From: Bifidobacterium breve
Lineage (GTDB): Bacteria; Actinomycetota; Acidimicrobiia; Acidimicrobiales; Ilumatobacteraceae
DNA: 64,000 nt
NCBI GenBank assembly: GCA_945901725.1
Contig: CAMDLK010000001.1
Span: 1 to 64,000, forward strand
Direction: 5' to 3'
A program made the position numbers and the translations under genes. How positions within the stretch are numbered: position 1 is the stretch's first letter; each line of letters begins with the position of its first letter. Of this stretch, positions 1 to 7,284 are shown piece after piece. The notes under the pieces were generated by a model. The model worked only from the letters and a program-made list of their open reading frames with translations. It ran no database searches and was not told the origin of the DNA.

Positions 1-315
1 ACGAATCACGTGTTCCGCTTCCGGTGCTTCAATCCAGGCTGGGCACAGGACGACATTCTCATTCACCCAAGTTGGAACAGCATGCGCTCTCCACGTATCA
101 GCAACACTTCTCTCGACAAGTGCAGTGGAGACAATGACGTCTGGAAACTGTTCTTGTACCAGTTCACGAGTGAATGAATGATCGTCGCCCAAGCTTGTAC
201 GCAATGTGACGAAGTCACCTGTTGCTTCTCGTTCTTCTACGGCTACAACTCCGAGGCTCCACAACAAGTCGGCGAGCAATTCGGATTCAGATTTGGAAAC
301 GAGGAAATCAAGCAT
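1..315 (-). CDS. prmA: Ribosomal protein L11 methyltransferase, N-terminal part (cut by window edge)
   Basis: Not in the ORF track because it runs off the left edge. On the minus strand an open frame gives about 105 residues from ATG at 315. An in-frame TTG at 345 would overlap the upstream gene. The protein has an early LGVVAVEERE stretch and then DTWRAHA...VVLCPAWIEAP. This is the layout of the PrmA N-terminal substrate-recognition domain, which ends in a Trp/Pro-rich segment before the methyltransferase fold. PrmA trimethylates ribosomal protein L11 using SAM. The catalytic domain lies outside the window, so the call rests on the N-terminal domain only. It follows the gamma-carbonic anhydrase-like gene closely and is probably co-transcribed with it. 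Confidence 0.72.
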   Translation of the reverse strand, partial: MLDFLVSKSESELLADLLWSLGVVAVEEREATGDFVTLRTSLGDDHSFTRELVQEQFPDVIVSTALVERSVADTWRAHAVPTWVNENVVLCPAWIEAPEAEHVIR

Positions 316-337
316 CGACCACGATGGGCCGGAAACA

Positions 338-856
338 TCAGTCAATGCGACGTAGCTGTTCTCTGAAGCGCGCACCCTTGTGTAAATACGCAAGGACTGC
401 CATTTCGATATCTGCTTTTCGAGCGCGCCCTTCTTTGATGGTGGCTGGTGCGCCCACCGCGAGAGCGCCTTCTGGAACAACCGTGTCATTTAGGACAACG
501 GAATTAGCCGCAACAATTGCTCCGGATCCGACAACTGCTCTATGAAGCACGATTGCTCCCGATGACACCTGAGCTCCGTTCTTGATGATGCACCCCTCTA
601 GGTGAACGAGATGGCCAACAACGCAGTCATCTCCAACCGTCGTATGGTCCATAGGAGTCGTGTGAACCACTGTTCCGTCCTGGATGCTGGTCCGCTCACC
701 GATGACAATCGCGCCGTCATCGCCGCGCAAGACCGCACAGGCCCAGATGGAACTCTGAGCTCCGATAGTGACAGATCCGATAACAACTGCGTCAGGATGT
801 ACATAGGCCGTTGGGTGAATTGAAGGTATTTGATCACCAAGTGCGTAGATAGGCAT
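338..856 (-). CDS. Gamma-carbonic anhydrase-like hexapeptide protein
   Basis: A 172-aa left-handed beta-helix protein of the gamma-carbonic anhydrase/YrdA/PaaY type. It has repeated [IV]-G-x4 hexapeptides, the segment CAVLRGDDGAIVIGERTSIQDG typical of the family, and metal-ligand candidates in HLVHLEG and VVHTTPMDHT. Family members are trimeric metal-binding proteins; some hydrate CO2, while many have no proven activity. The tracked start at 871 is a TTG. ATG at 856 (MPIYALGDQ) is preferred because TACCGT lies five bases upstream, matching the leaderless pattern seen through the window. The gene is divergent from the 926 gene and is followed by prmA, so the two probably form one unit. Confidence 0.85.
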   Translation of the reverse strand: MPIYALGDQIPSIHPTAYVHPDAVVIGSVTIGAQSSIWACAVLRGDDGAIVIGERTSIQDGTVVHTTPMDHTTVGDDCVVGHLVHLEGCIIKNGAQVSSGAIVLHRAVVGSGAIVAANSVVLNDTVVPEGALAVGAPATIKEGRARKADIEMAVLAYLHKGARFREQLRRID

Positions 857-861
857 GCGCC

Positions 862-867
862 ACGGTA
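862..867 (-). promoter_or_regulatory. -10 box, gamma-CA gene
   Basis: On the minus strand TACCGT sits 5 bases before ATG 856, fitting a leaderless promoter. It decides between TTG 871 and ATG 856. Confidence 0.5.
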
Positions 868-911
868 GCAACTAGATCTGTGTCCTCTGATGGTCGTGGC
901 GTTTTCCGAGA

Positions 912-917
912 TACCGT
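912..917 (+). promoter_or_regulatory. -10 box, 926 gene
   Basis: TACCGT is 8 bases before ATG 926 and only 2 before ATG 920. This favours the second ATG. Confidence 0.4.
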
Positions 918-925
918 AGATGCCT

Positions 926-2434
926 ATGTCACGTCGTATCGAGATCGAACTCACCAGCAAACGCCCAGATGGCACTTGGACATGGCGCGCTGCCGGCGCA
1001 CGTGAGCCTCGTGGTGAAGTTGTCGACTCTGTCGTCCCAGCCGGATCAAGCGTCAATGACGTGATGCGCGCAGACGTAGAAACTGACCTAGATGGCAGTC
1101 GCGTCTTGTCGATCACGCCTCCAAAAGCAAAAAATGTTCGTACTGGTCTTCTTGAAATTCTTCCATCCACCCGCGCCTTTGAACCTGTAACCCAGCAACT
1201 TGCGAAGAAGGGTTCACGTGGAGGCGATGATCGTAAAGGTCCTCGTCGTGATCGCAAAGATGGTGACAAGCCTCGTGGTGAGCGCAAAGACGGCGACCGT
1301 AATCGGGGAGAACGTAAGGAAGGTGCCGAAGGACGTACTGATCGTCCTCGTCGTCAATTCTTTGATGCTCCACCTGAACTTCCACAGCGTCCAAAGGCAA
1401 AACGTATTCGTCCATTACGCGTGAACGTTGATGCTGTGCTTGCTGAGTTGCCACAAGCTCATCGCACAATCGCTGAGACAGTCCTCAATGGCGGAGTGCC
1501 GGCAGTTCGCGCAGCAATTGAAGAGCAGAATCGCCTTGCTGTTGCAGCCGGTAAAGAAAAAGTACCTGCGGAAGGTCTTCTTCAGATTGCTGAGCAACTA
1601 TTGCCACGCCTTCGCGTAGCTGAATGGCGCGACAAGGCAATCTCTGCCGAGTCCATTATTCATGACATTGACCTTCGTGACTTACGTTCCATTGTTGTCA
1701 CTGCTGACCAACTCGTCGCGATTGATGAAGAGACCCGTGCGCTTGTTGCAAAGATGAAGCAAGGTCTCGTAATTCGCCAAGAGACAGAGACAAAGAATTG
1801 GCTCGACGACATTGCGGTCGCAACATCAGTCGGACGTGTTGTTCGTGCATTGCGTCTGTCTTCACAGCCTCCTAAAGCTGGAGTTCCATTTCCTGCTCCC
1901 CTAGCAGCACAAGTTGTCGCTGCAACTGTTGCAGGCCTCACAACAGATGCGCCGTCAGAGCGTTGGATTGCGTTGCTAGAAGCAGCAGCATTCTCGCCAG
2001 TCCACGCCAAGGTTCTTCCCGCAGCAGTTCCAACTGTCATTTCAGAAGACCTCACAAAAACCGTGACACGTCTTGGGCCTCTCATGCCTCAGATTGCTGC
2101 CTTGTTTGGTATCGCAGTTGATCCGAAAGCGCGTCCACCACGTCCGCTACAGGTTCCTCGTGGCGACAAAGGTCCTCATAAGCGCGCAGGTGATTTGAAC
2201 AAGTCAGCAGACGGTAAGCCAGGAACTGATAAACCACGTCGCGGTCCAAAGCCACAGGCAACTGCCACTCAAAAACAAGCACCTGATGCCGTTGCTTCTG
2301 CACCGGAAGCAGCAGAGCCTGTCGTTGAGGTTGTCGATGTTATTGAGACTCCAGTCGTTGAGTCACCAGAGATTGCAGTTTCAGATGCACCAGTCGTATC
2401 TGAATCTAAATCGGTCTCTGAACAAGCGCAATAG
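926..2434 (+). CDS. Conserved modular charged protein of unknown function
   Basis: About 502 aa; no function recognised. An alternative ATG lies at 920. Residues 1-75 look like a small beta-rich domain (RIEIELTSK, WTWRAAGAREPRGEV, ADVETDLDGSRVLSI). Residues about 95-150 form a low-complexity Arg/Lys/Gly/Asp linker with repeated DRK-, GER- and RKDGD-type units. Residues about 170-400 look helical, with LRDLRSIVVTADQ and VVRALRLSSQPPKAG. The tail is basic (RGDKGPHKRAG), then acidic and rich in Val/Glu/Pro. A basic RG-like linker next to a small beta-domain suggests nucleic-acid or ribosome binding, but this is inference. It is monocistronic, divergent from the gamma-CA gene, and ends 52 bp before the enoyl-CoA hydratase. 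Confidence 0.75.
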   Translation: MSRRIEIELTSKRPDGTWTWRAAGAREPRGEVVDSVVPAGSSVNDVMRADVETDLDGSRVLSITPPKAKNVRTGLLEILPSTRAFEPVTQQLAKKGSRGGDDRKGPRRDRKDGDKPRGERKDGDRNRGERKEGAEGRTDRPRRQFFDAPPELPQRPKAKRIRPLRVNVDAVLAELPQAHRTIAETVLNGGVPAVRAAIEEQNRLAVAAGKEKVPAEGLLQIAEQLLPRLRVAEWRDKAISAESIIHDIDLRDLRSIVVTADQLVAIDEETRALVAKMKQGLVIRQETETKNWLDDIAVATSVGRVVRALRLSSQPPKAGVPFPAPLAAQVVAATVAGLTTDAPSERWIALLEAAAFSPVHAKVLPAAVPTVISEDLTKTVTRLGPLMPQIAALFGIAVDPKARPPRPLQVPRGDKGPHKRAGDLNKSADGKPGTDKPRRGPKPQATATQKQAPDAVASAPEAAEPVVEVVDVIETPVVESPEIAVSDAPVVSESKSVSEQAQ

Positions 2435-2474
2435 CCGTTAGAGGCTCAACTTCCCCATTACCACTGCTTCTCAC

Positions 2475-2480
2475 TACGGT
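2475..2480 (+). promoter_or_regulatory. -10 box, enoyl-CoA hydratase
   Basis: TACGGT is 6 bases before ATG 2487. The GGAGG-like spacer could also act as a Shine-Dalgarno if transcription began earlier. Confidence 0.5.
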
Positions 2481-2486
2481 GGAGGC

Positions 2487-3269
2487 ATGTCAAACATGGT
2501 CACATATGAAGTGCGCGGAAACGTTGCTCTAATCACACTCAATCGTCCCGATGCTCGCAATGCTGTAAACGACGAGTTAGCCGCCGACATGGAAGCGTGT
2601 ATCGATCGACTCGAAGCCGACGACACAGTATGGGTCGGAGTGCTGACCGCTAACACCGAGGGACACAAGTCTCCAGTATTTTGCGCGGGCGCAGATTTGA
2701 AGGCTCTTAGTGCCGGTGGACAAACTCTCGGAACAAAGCGCGGTGGATTCGCTGGCTACGTATATCGCGACAGAGTAAAGCCGATAATTGTGGCTGTCGA
2801 CGGACTTGCAACTGCTGGTGGATGCGAGATTGTCCTTGCATCTGACATGGTCATTGCAACTACGCGCTCTTCATTCGGTCTTGCAGAAGTTAAGCGAAAT
2901 CTGATTGCGGGAGCTGGCGGGCTTTTTCGCCTCCCCCGCGCAATAGGACGAGCTGCTGCAATGGAAGTAATCCTTACGGGTGATCCCCTGTCGGTCGACC
3001 GGGCATATTCGCTTGGTTTGGTTAATCAGATTGTTGAGCCAGGCAAAGAGGTTGAAGCTGCAATGGTTCTCGCTGAAAAGATTGCACTGTCAGCTCCGAT
3101 GGCGGTGGCAGCGAGTCGTCGTGTGATTCTCGCTTCCGCATACTCAACAGACGAAGAACTTATTGAAATGACTAATAAAGAATTTGCTCCGATCATGAGA
3201 TCAGAGGACACCAAAGAGGGTCTCACGGCCTTTATCGAAAAGCGCGCTCCCCAGTGGAAGGGCCGTTAG
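2487..3269 (+). CDS. Enoyl-CoA hydratase/isomerase family protein
   Basis: A 260-aa crotonase-fold protein, normal length for the family. It has the CoA-binding/oxyanion segment FCAGADLKAL near residue 65, GLATAGGCEIVLASDMVIA near residue 107 (second oxyanion element), GLAEVKRNL, and the C-terminal SEDTKEGLTAFIEKR signature. Crotonases hydrate or isomerise enoyl-CoA in fatty-acid and related degradation; the exact substrate cannot be read from sequence. It has its own leaderless-type promoter. Its TAG stop interlocks with the TAA of the GNAT gene on the other strand (TTAG, 3266-3269). A second paralogue lies at 40115-40921. Confidence 0.9.
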   Translation: MSNMVTYEVRGNVALITLNRPDARNAVNDELAADMEACIDRLEADDTVWVGVLTANTEGHKSPVFCAGADLKALSAGGQTLGTKRGGFAGYVYRDRVKPIIVAVDGLATAGGCEIVLASDMVIATTRSSFGLAEVKRNLIAGAGGLFRLPRAIGRAAAMEVILTGDPLSVDRAYSLGLVNQIVEPGKEVEAAMVLAEKIALSAPMAVAASRRVILASAYSTDEELIEMTNKEFAPIMRSEDTKEGLTAFIEKRAPQWKGR

Positions 3270-3697
3270 AGCTTTTTGCCAACAATTATTGTCTGAGCGA
3301 CTAAACCATGTCGTTCAAAAAGATTCTTCATCGCGCGATCACCAGGTAACGCACTCGACTGCAGCCATGTTGCATTCTTTTGTTGCAACTCACGAATGCA
3401 CTCAAGAACTAGAGCATCACCGATACCGATGTCTCTGCTAGCGGCTTCGACAAAAACTGAGTTAATTGACCATTCGGATGAACTGGCAGCCGTGGCCACT
3501 AGTGATCCCATCACAGTTGTGCCCACTCCAGCTACCAATGCCAGAGTCTGTGTTGCTTCATTTGAAGGTGCCATTGCTGATCCTCGGTACTGGGTGGCCT
3601 CTTGTTCTGACATTGAGTGATGCCTTGCAAGAACCGCGGCATCGTCTTTTCCTGCGTGGCGAACAAAAATAGAAAGATCAGGCACTAGTTGGGTCAT
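3266..3697 (-). CDS. GNAT-family N-acetyltransferase-like protein
   Basis: A 143-aa protein starting at MTQLVPDLSIFVRHAGKDD; the track's 173-aa form adds 30 unlikely residues. It has the GNAT order: an N-terminal strand (IFVRHAGKDDAAVLARHH), beta4 SEWSINSVFVEAASR, an acetyl-CoA loop DIGIGDALVLECIREL (a degenerate form of the Q/RxxGxG/A motif), then NATWLQSSALPGDRAMKNLFERHGL. The substrate is unknown. It is the last gene of a small operon with the 59-aa ORF, which overlaps its start by 20 bp, and the acidic zinc-type protein. The AAGG directly before the ATG may serve translation. Confidence 0.7.
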   Translation of the reverse strand: MTQLVPDLSIFVRHAGKDDAAVLARHHSMSEQEATQYRGSAMAPSNEATQTLALVAGVGTTVMGSLVATAASSSEWSINSVFVEAASRDIGIGDALVLECIRELQQKNATWLQSSALPGDRAMKNLFERHGLVAQTIIVGKKL

Positions 3698-3857
3698 CCT
3701 TGGAAGACGGCCGAACGACAACTTTGCGAGCCTCTCTGACTGCATGGTCGACAGCGAACTTCCCCAGCATCTTTGCTGATGGTGCATGCTTTTGAAACGC
3801 TGAGAGAACCTCGTTGAACTTACGTGCGCAATCTTTTGAAAACGCTGAAAGGTTCAC
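3678..3857 (-). CDS. Small basic protein, 59 aa, missing from the ORF track
   Basis: Found by reading the minus strand between two genes; it falls just under the track's 60-aa cut-off. It starts with GTG 3857 (NLSAFSKDCARKFNEVLSAF), continues QKHAPSAKMLGKFAVDHAVR and ends in KDDPTSA with a TGA at 3678. It begins 4 bp after the stop of the 3862-4314 gene and overlaps the GNAT start by 20 bp, as expected of a translationally coupled operon gene. Composition is helical and basic with no low-complexity bias. I recognise no family. The absence of any other gene in 3698-3861 and the tight spacing support it; it could still be a chance ORF. Confidence 0.5.
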   Translation of the reverse strand: MNLSAFSKDCARKFNEVLSAFQKHAPSAKMLGKFAVDHAVREARKVVVRPSSKDDPTSA

Positions 3858-3861
3858 GGTG

Positions 3862-4314
3862 TTACTTCACAAATACAGGACACGCGTCATCGCCGATGGG
3901 ACACATTGGCGCATTTTTGCGAACAAGAAGAAAACAACTGTTACACAGAAGCTCGTCTGCGCGTTTCGGTTGCAGCTCGTCGTCGCCTGTTGAGCGTTCT
4001 TCGTTGTCTGGAACTTCGTCTTCTTCAGCCGGAAGATCTTCGCTGGCGAGACGATCTTTCAGAATCTTCGAGAGGTCCTCTTCGACGTCGTCTGGAGCAA
4101 CCATGTCGTCGTCGTCGTCATCATCATCGCCCGGCTTGCGCACGATGGTGGCACCCATTGAATCATCGTCGTCTTCATCGTCGTCGAGCAAAGCGTCTTC
4201 GTCGTCTTCGATGAGAGGCTCGTCAAGTTCCAATTCCTCGAGGTCGTCAATTTCATCCCCATCTAGGTCAATCTCCAGCTCAACTTCAACTGGTTCAATC
4301 TTCTTCTTAGCCAC
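3862..4314 (-). CDS. Acidic DUF4193-like protein with C-terminal Cys pairs
   Basis: A 150-aa protein with a very acidic N-terminal two thirds, including runs of consecutive Asp. A C-terminal segment RADELLCNSCFLLVRKNAPM is followed by MCPIGDDACP, i.e. CxxC plus two further Cys that could bind a metal. The CxSCFL element resembles the actinobacterial DUF4193 family (function unknown), of which this would be an extended acidic variant. The start is GTG 4314, with AGGAG about 8 bases upstream, so it is a Shine-Dalgarno gene rather than a leaderless one. It heads a three-gene operon. The large plus-strand ORF 3824-4327 (Ser-rich) is its mirror image. Confidence 0.72.
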   Translation of the reverse strand: MAKKKIEPVEVELEIDLDGDEIDDLEELELDEPLIEDDEDALLDDDEDDDDSMGATIVRKPGDDDDDDDDMVAPDDVEEDLSKILKDRLASEDLPAEEDEVPDNEERSTGDDELQPKRADELLCNSCFLLVRKNAPMCPIGDDACPVFVK

Positions 4315-4428
4315 TATGTGCTCCTAAATATGTGCAAGGACTCGCGGCGGGATACTAGGCATAAAACAGTGCCAATGGACGAATGCTCGCAAATTAATGT
4401 TTGGCCGTGACGGGTGTCACGAGCACGA

Positions 4429-6036
4429 TTACTGATCTTTTCCGGATCTTTTGGACTCTGCGCGCCTCTCGGACTCAAGCCGTTCGAGTTCGGGTACTTC
4501 TGTCGTCATATGGGACATCGATGCCGCAACGGCATGATGCCCGGCCTTCTCAGAGATCTGTTTATGCATCTCCAGAGCCACCCTGCGGTACGAAGGATGG
4601 CCTTGTGGACCTGAGCGCAGTTCCAGCATGTGCATCGCCTCACGGGCGTTGAACTGCATCACATAGCGAATTCGGTACGCCATGGAAACTGCGTAACTTG
4701 CCTGATACGGGTGGTCAGCGGCAAGGGCGTCATACAGCGAGGATGAACGGGCCATGACTTCGTCGAACATCTCGGCTCCCCCAGCAGCATCGACCAATTC
4801 TGGACGTGAATAGCCGTGGTACGGAGTCAATGGCTGCCACTCGATTGTCAATAGGCGATGCCGCTGCATGTCGCGAAATGCGCCGTAATCAGACAAGACG
4901 TCGAAACGGTAGTCAATGCTCTCGAAGGCTCTTCCAGGACGATGGCGACGATTGTCCCGGTTGCCGATGTACGCGTTCAAAATATCTGTCTTGTCAGCAA
5001 CGCTCATGGCTTCGACCTTCAGACGAATTTGAGATTCCGGTAAATGCGAATACTGGTAACAGGCTGCTGCCACCAACTTGTTCTCACCATCTGGATCAAA
5101 ATCAATAAGCGTTACTTCATCTACATCAGTCGAAATATCGTCGCCCATGATTGCATCGACGATGTCAGTCATAGCAGCGGTATTGGTGGAAAGGTAGTCA
5201 GACCACTTCACACCTCTTTCTGGAACATCGACTCGACGAAGGAACGATGGGATCACTTTTCGCAACTCGACGAGCATCATGTCTGCGTAATAACGCGCTT
5301 CAGGAAGCGGGTGTGCACGCATGCGTAACAAGAGTTGTTCGTATCCCTGTCCGCTTCCATAGATTCCAACATTGGACAAAGAAGATGCCGGCAATAGTCC
5401 GCGCACCGCGTCGAGCGCTTTAGCGCGAGTGGCCTGGCGGTACACGAAGTCACTATCTTTCGGGCCCTTAATCACGGTCGAACGAACGTAATTAGTTACT
5501 AGTTCAGCAAGCTGGCTGTAGGAATCAAACATGCGATCCATATCGCCGACATAACGCGTGCCGAATCGGCCTTCCAAAATGTCAGGATCACGGTAGTAGC
5601 GATAGCGCCCGCCCAGCCTGTCGTCGTAAGCGATGTAGCGAGTGCTTTGCTCGAGGTAGCTCATTAGGCGACCCCATTCAAGAATTTTGGTCAAGATATT
5701 TGAAGATTGTTCACATGCGAGGTGAACTCCACCAAGTTGTGCAACGGAATCGTCTCCGTACTCAACGAAAACTTTCTCGTAGAGAGTTTCAGCTCTGTCA
5801 ATACCCACTGTTGCGTCTACGGCTTGATCTCCGGCGATCTCGAGGTCGTTCACGAACTCATCCAAAAACAATCGACGCAAACTGCGGGGACTACGGCTGT
5901 AGCGGGCAAACAAGGCGCCTTTTACAACTTCCGGCAAATTGACTAACGCAAAAACGGGAAGGTCAAGATTTGTAAAATAACGACGCAGGATGTCGGATTC
6001 TGTATCTGTAAATTCCTCGGGAACATAAACACTCAC
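4429..6036 (-). CDS. Tandem ThyX-like protein (flavin-dependent thymidylate synthase family)
   Basis: 535 aa, about twice the length of ordinary ThyX (roughly 220-270 aa). Two halves each resemble ThyX. The first has EYGDDSVAQLGG near 92-103 and WGRLMSYLEQSTRYI near 121-135, which aligns with RHRxxSxxxQSxRY but with RHR replaced by WGR. The second has QRHRLLTIEW near 391-400, keeping RHR but replacing the Ser with Thr, and FNAREAMHMLELR near the end, like the ThyX C-terminal helix. ThyX makes dTMP from dUMP with FAD and methylene-tetrahydrofolate. Neither half has the complete motif, so activity as a thymidylate synthase is uncertain. Start GTG 6036 has TAGGCT 8 bases upstream. Monocistronic. 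Confidence 0.7.
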   Translation of the reverse strand: MSVYVPEEFTDTESDILRRYFTNLDLPVFALVNLPEVVKGALFARYSRSPRSLRRLFLDEFVNDLEIAGDQAVDATVGIDRAETLYEKVFVEYGDDSVAQLGGVHLACEQSSNILTKILEWGRLMSYLEQSTRYIAYDDRLGGRYRYYRDPDILEGRFGTRYVGDMDRMFDSYSQLAELVTNYVRSTVIKGPKDSDFVYRQATRAKALDAVRGLLPASSLSNVGIYGSGQGYEQLLLRMRAHPLPEARYYADMMLVELRKVIPSFLRRVDVPERGVKWSDYLSTNTAAMTDIVDAIMGDDISTDVDEVTLIDFDPDGENKLVAAACYQYSHLPESQIRLKVEAMSVADKTDILNAYIGNRDNRRHRPGRAFESIDYRFDVLSDYGAFRDMQRHRLLTIEWQPLTPYHGYSRPELVDAAGGAEMFDEVMARSSSLYDALAADHPYQASYAVSMAYRIRYVMQFNAREAMHMLELRSGPQGHPSYRRVALEMHKQISEKAGHHAVAASMSHMTTEVPELERLESERRAESKRSGKDQ

Positions 6037-6044
6037 GGCAATTG

Positions 6045-6050
6045 AGCCTA
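6045..6050 (-). promoter_or_regulatory. -10 box, ThyX-like gene
   Basis: TAGGCT on the minus strand is 8 bases before GTG 6036. Confidence 0.35.
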
Positions 6051-6081
6051 GGAGTCACGTAGGGCGTGGAGAGGGATACCG

Positions 6082-7284
6082 TTAGAGCACGTTTTTGTCT
6101 GGATTTGCGGTGTGAAATTCGGCCGCGACGGCTGATTGACGCTCTGTCGAAGTCCAAAAATCAATGGCTGTCATCGCCATCGCCTTTGCGCCGTCGACTA
6201 CTGCTTGGTCGGCCATTGGCGAGCGAGCATATTGAGCGAATTGTTTGGTGTGTATCGAAGTTCCAACTGGAGCCGAAGCGATCATCGGATGAATCGACGG
6301 AACTAAGTGACTGACATTTCCCATGTCTGTACTTCCGACCACTCTGTGGCCGCCTTGTCTCGGGTCAGAGACAGTGCGACCAAGTCGTAGAGCATTGTGT
6401 GCATACATAGTTCCCATGGCGTTGTTGGTCACCATGTCTGCGTATGCAGTACCAATCCATTCGTGCGAAACCGAACAACCGCATGCGTGGGCTCCGGATT
6501 CAAGTGAAGCAAGCACTCGGGGCTTCAGGGCAGCTAGAGACGTGACATTGTCGGATCGGACATACCACTCAGTGGATGCCTCGCGCGGAACAATGTTTGG
6601 CTTCTCTCCTGCCTTCAGAAAAATTCCGTGTATTCGCTCCGTTGGCAATATGTGTTGACGCAAAGTAGCTACTGCCATATAACCAAGTACTGCTGCATCA
6701 AGGGCGTTGCGACCTAAGTGAGGGGCAGCCGCTGCATGCGACTCTTGTCCCGTGTACTCAACTAACAATTGTTGCAGTGCAATTGCGTCGATGGTTGCTA
6801 AATCAGCATCAGCCGGATGAACCATCATTGCTAAATCGACACCTTCAAGTGCTCCGTTTCGAGCCATGAGGATTTTGCCCCCGCCGCCTTCTTCGGCTGG
6901 AGTGCCCATATACCTAACACGACCACCTGCGTTTCCTGCGACAGACGCAAGAGCGATGGCCGCTCCAAGTCCGGCTGCCGCAATGATGTTGTGTCCGCAA
7001 CCGTGACCGATGTCTGGCAATGCGTCATACTCGCTCATGATGCATACCGTCGGGCCTGCACCTACGTCGCCCGAAAACCCCGTAGGACAATCAAATGCGC
7101 CAAGATCTACTGGAACGCCATTGCTGTTCGCAGTTCTGGTCAACAACTCTGACGCAAAAACCTCTTCGTAGTTCTGTTCTGGATGCCCATGGATTTCATG
7201 GCTGACCCTGATGAGCGTCTCTGCATTCTTGTCAATCAGATTGCATGCTTGAAGCTTTAACTCATCAACTTCTGAACTCTTCAA
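6082..7284 (-). CDS. M20-family amidohydrolase (AbgB/aminoacylase-like)
   Basis: A 400-aa M20D peptidase-like amidohydrolase. Features in order: SHEIHGHPEQNYEE (family N-terminal motif) near 29, MSEYDALPDIGHGCGHNII near 84 with Asp and His metal ligands, TPAEEGGGGK near 128 with the catalytic Glu pair, a dimerisation insert containing YTGQESHAAAAPHLGRNALD, and GSTDMGNVSHLVPSIHPMI near the end carrying further ligands. Such enzymes cleave amide bonds of N-acyl amino acids or p-aminobenzoyl-glutamate-type compounds in the cytoplasm. The start is a TTG whose TTGA overlaps the stop of the MDR gene, indicating translational coupling. Substrate unknown. Confidence 0.85.
   Translation of the reverse strand: MKSSEVDELKLQACNLIDKNAETLIRVSHEIHGHPEQNYEEVFASELLTRTANSNGVPVDLGAFDCPTGFSGDVGAGPTVCIMSEYDALPDIGHGCGHNIIAAAGLGAAIALASVAGNAGGRVRYMGTPAEEGGGGKILMARNGALEGVDLAMMVHPADADLATIDAIALQQLLVEYTGQESHAAAAPHLGRNALDAAVLGYMAVATLRQHILPTERIHGIFLKAGEKPNIVPREASTEWYVRSDNVTSLAALKPRVLASLESGAHACGCSVSHEWIGTAYADMVTNNAMGTMYAHNALRLGRTVSDPRQGGHRVVGSTDMGNVSHLVPSIHPMIASAPVGTSIHTKQFAQYARSPMADQAVVDGAKAMAMTAIDFWTSTERQSAVAAEFHTANPDKNVL

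Noticed and set aside
4108-4133. Trinucleotide tract as a tandem-repeat element
   Set aside because: It is explained by the Asp codons of an acidic protein, though it is kept as a finding for possible slippage.
3824-4327. Ser-rich 167-aa plus-strand ORF
   Set aside because: It is the mirror of the Asp-rich codons of the minus-strand DUF4193-like gene and has no start signals of its own.
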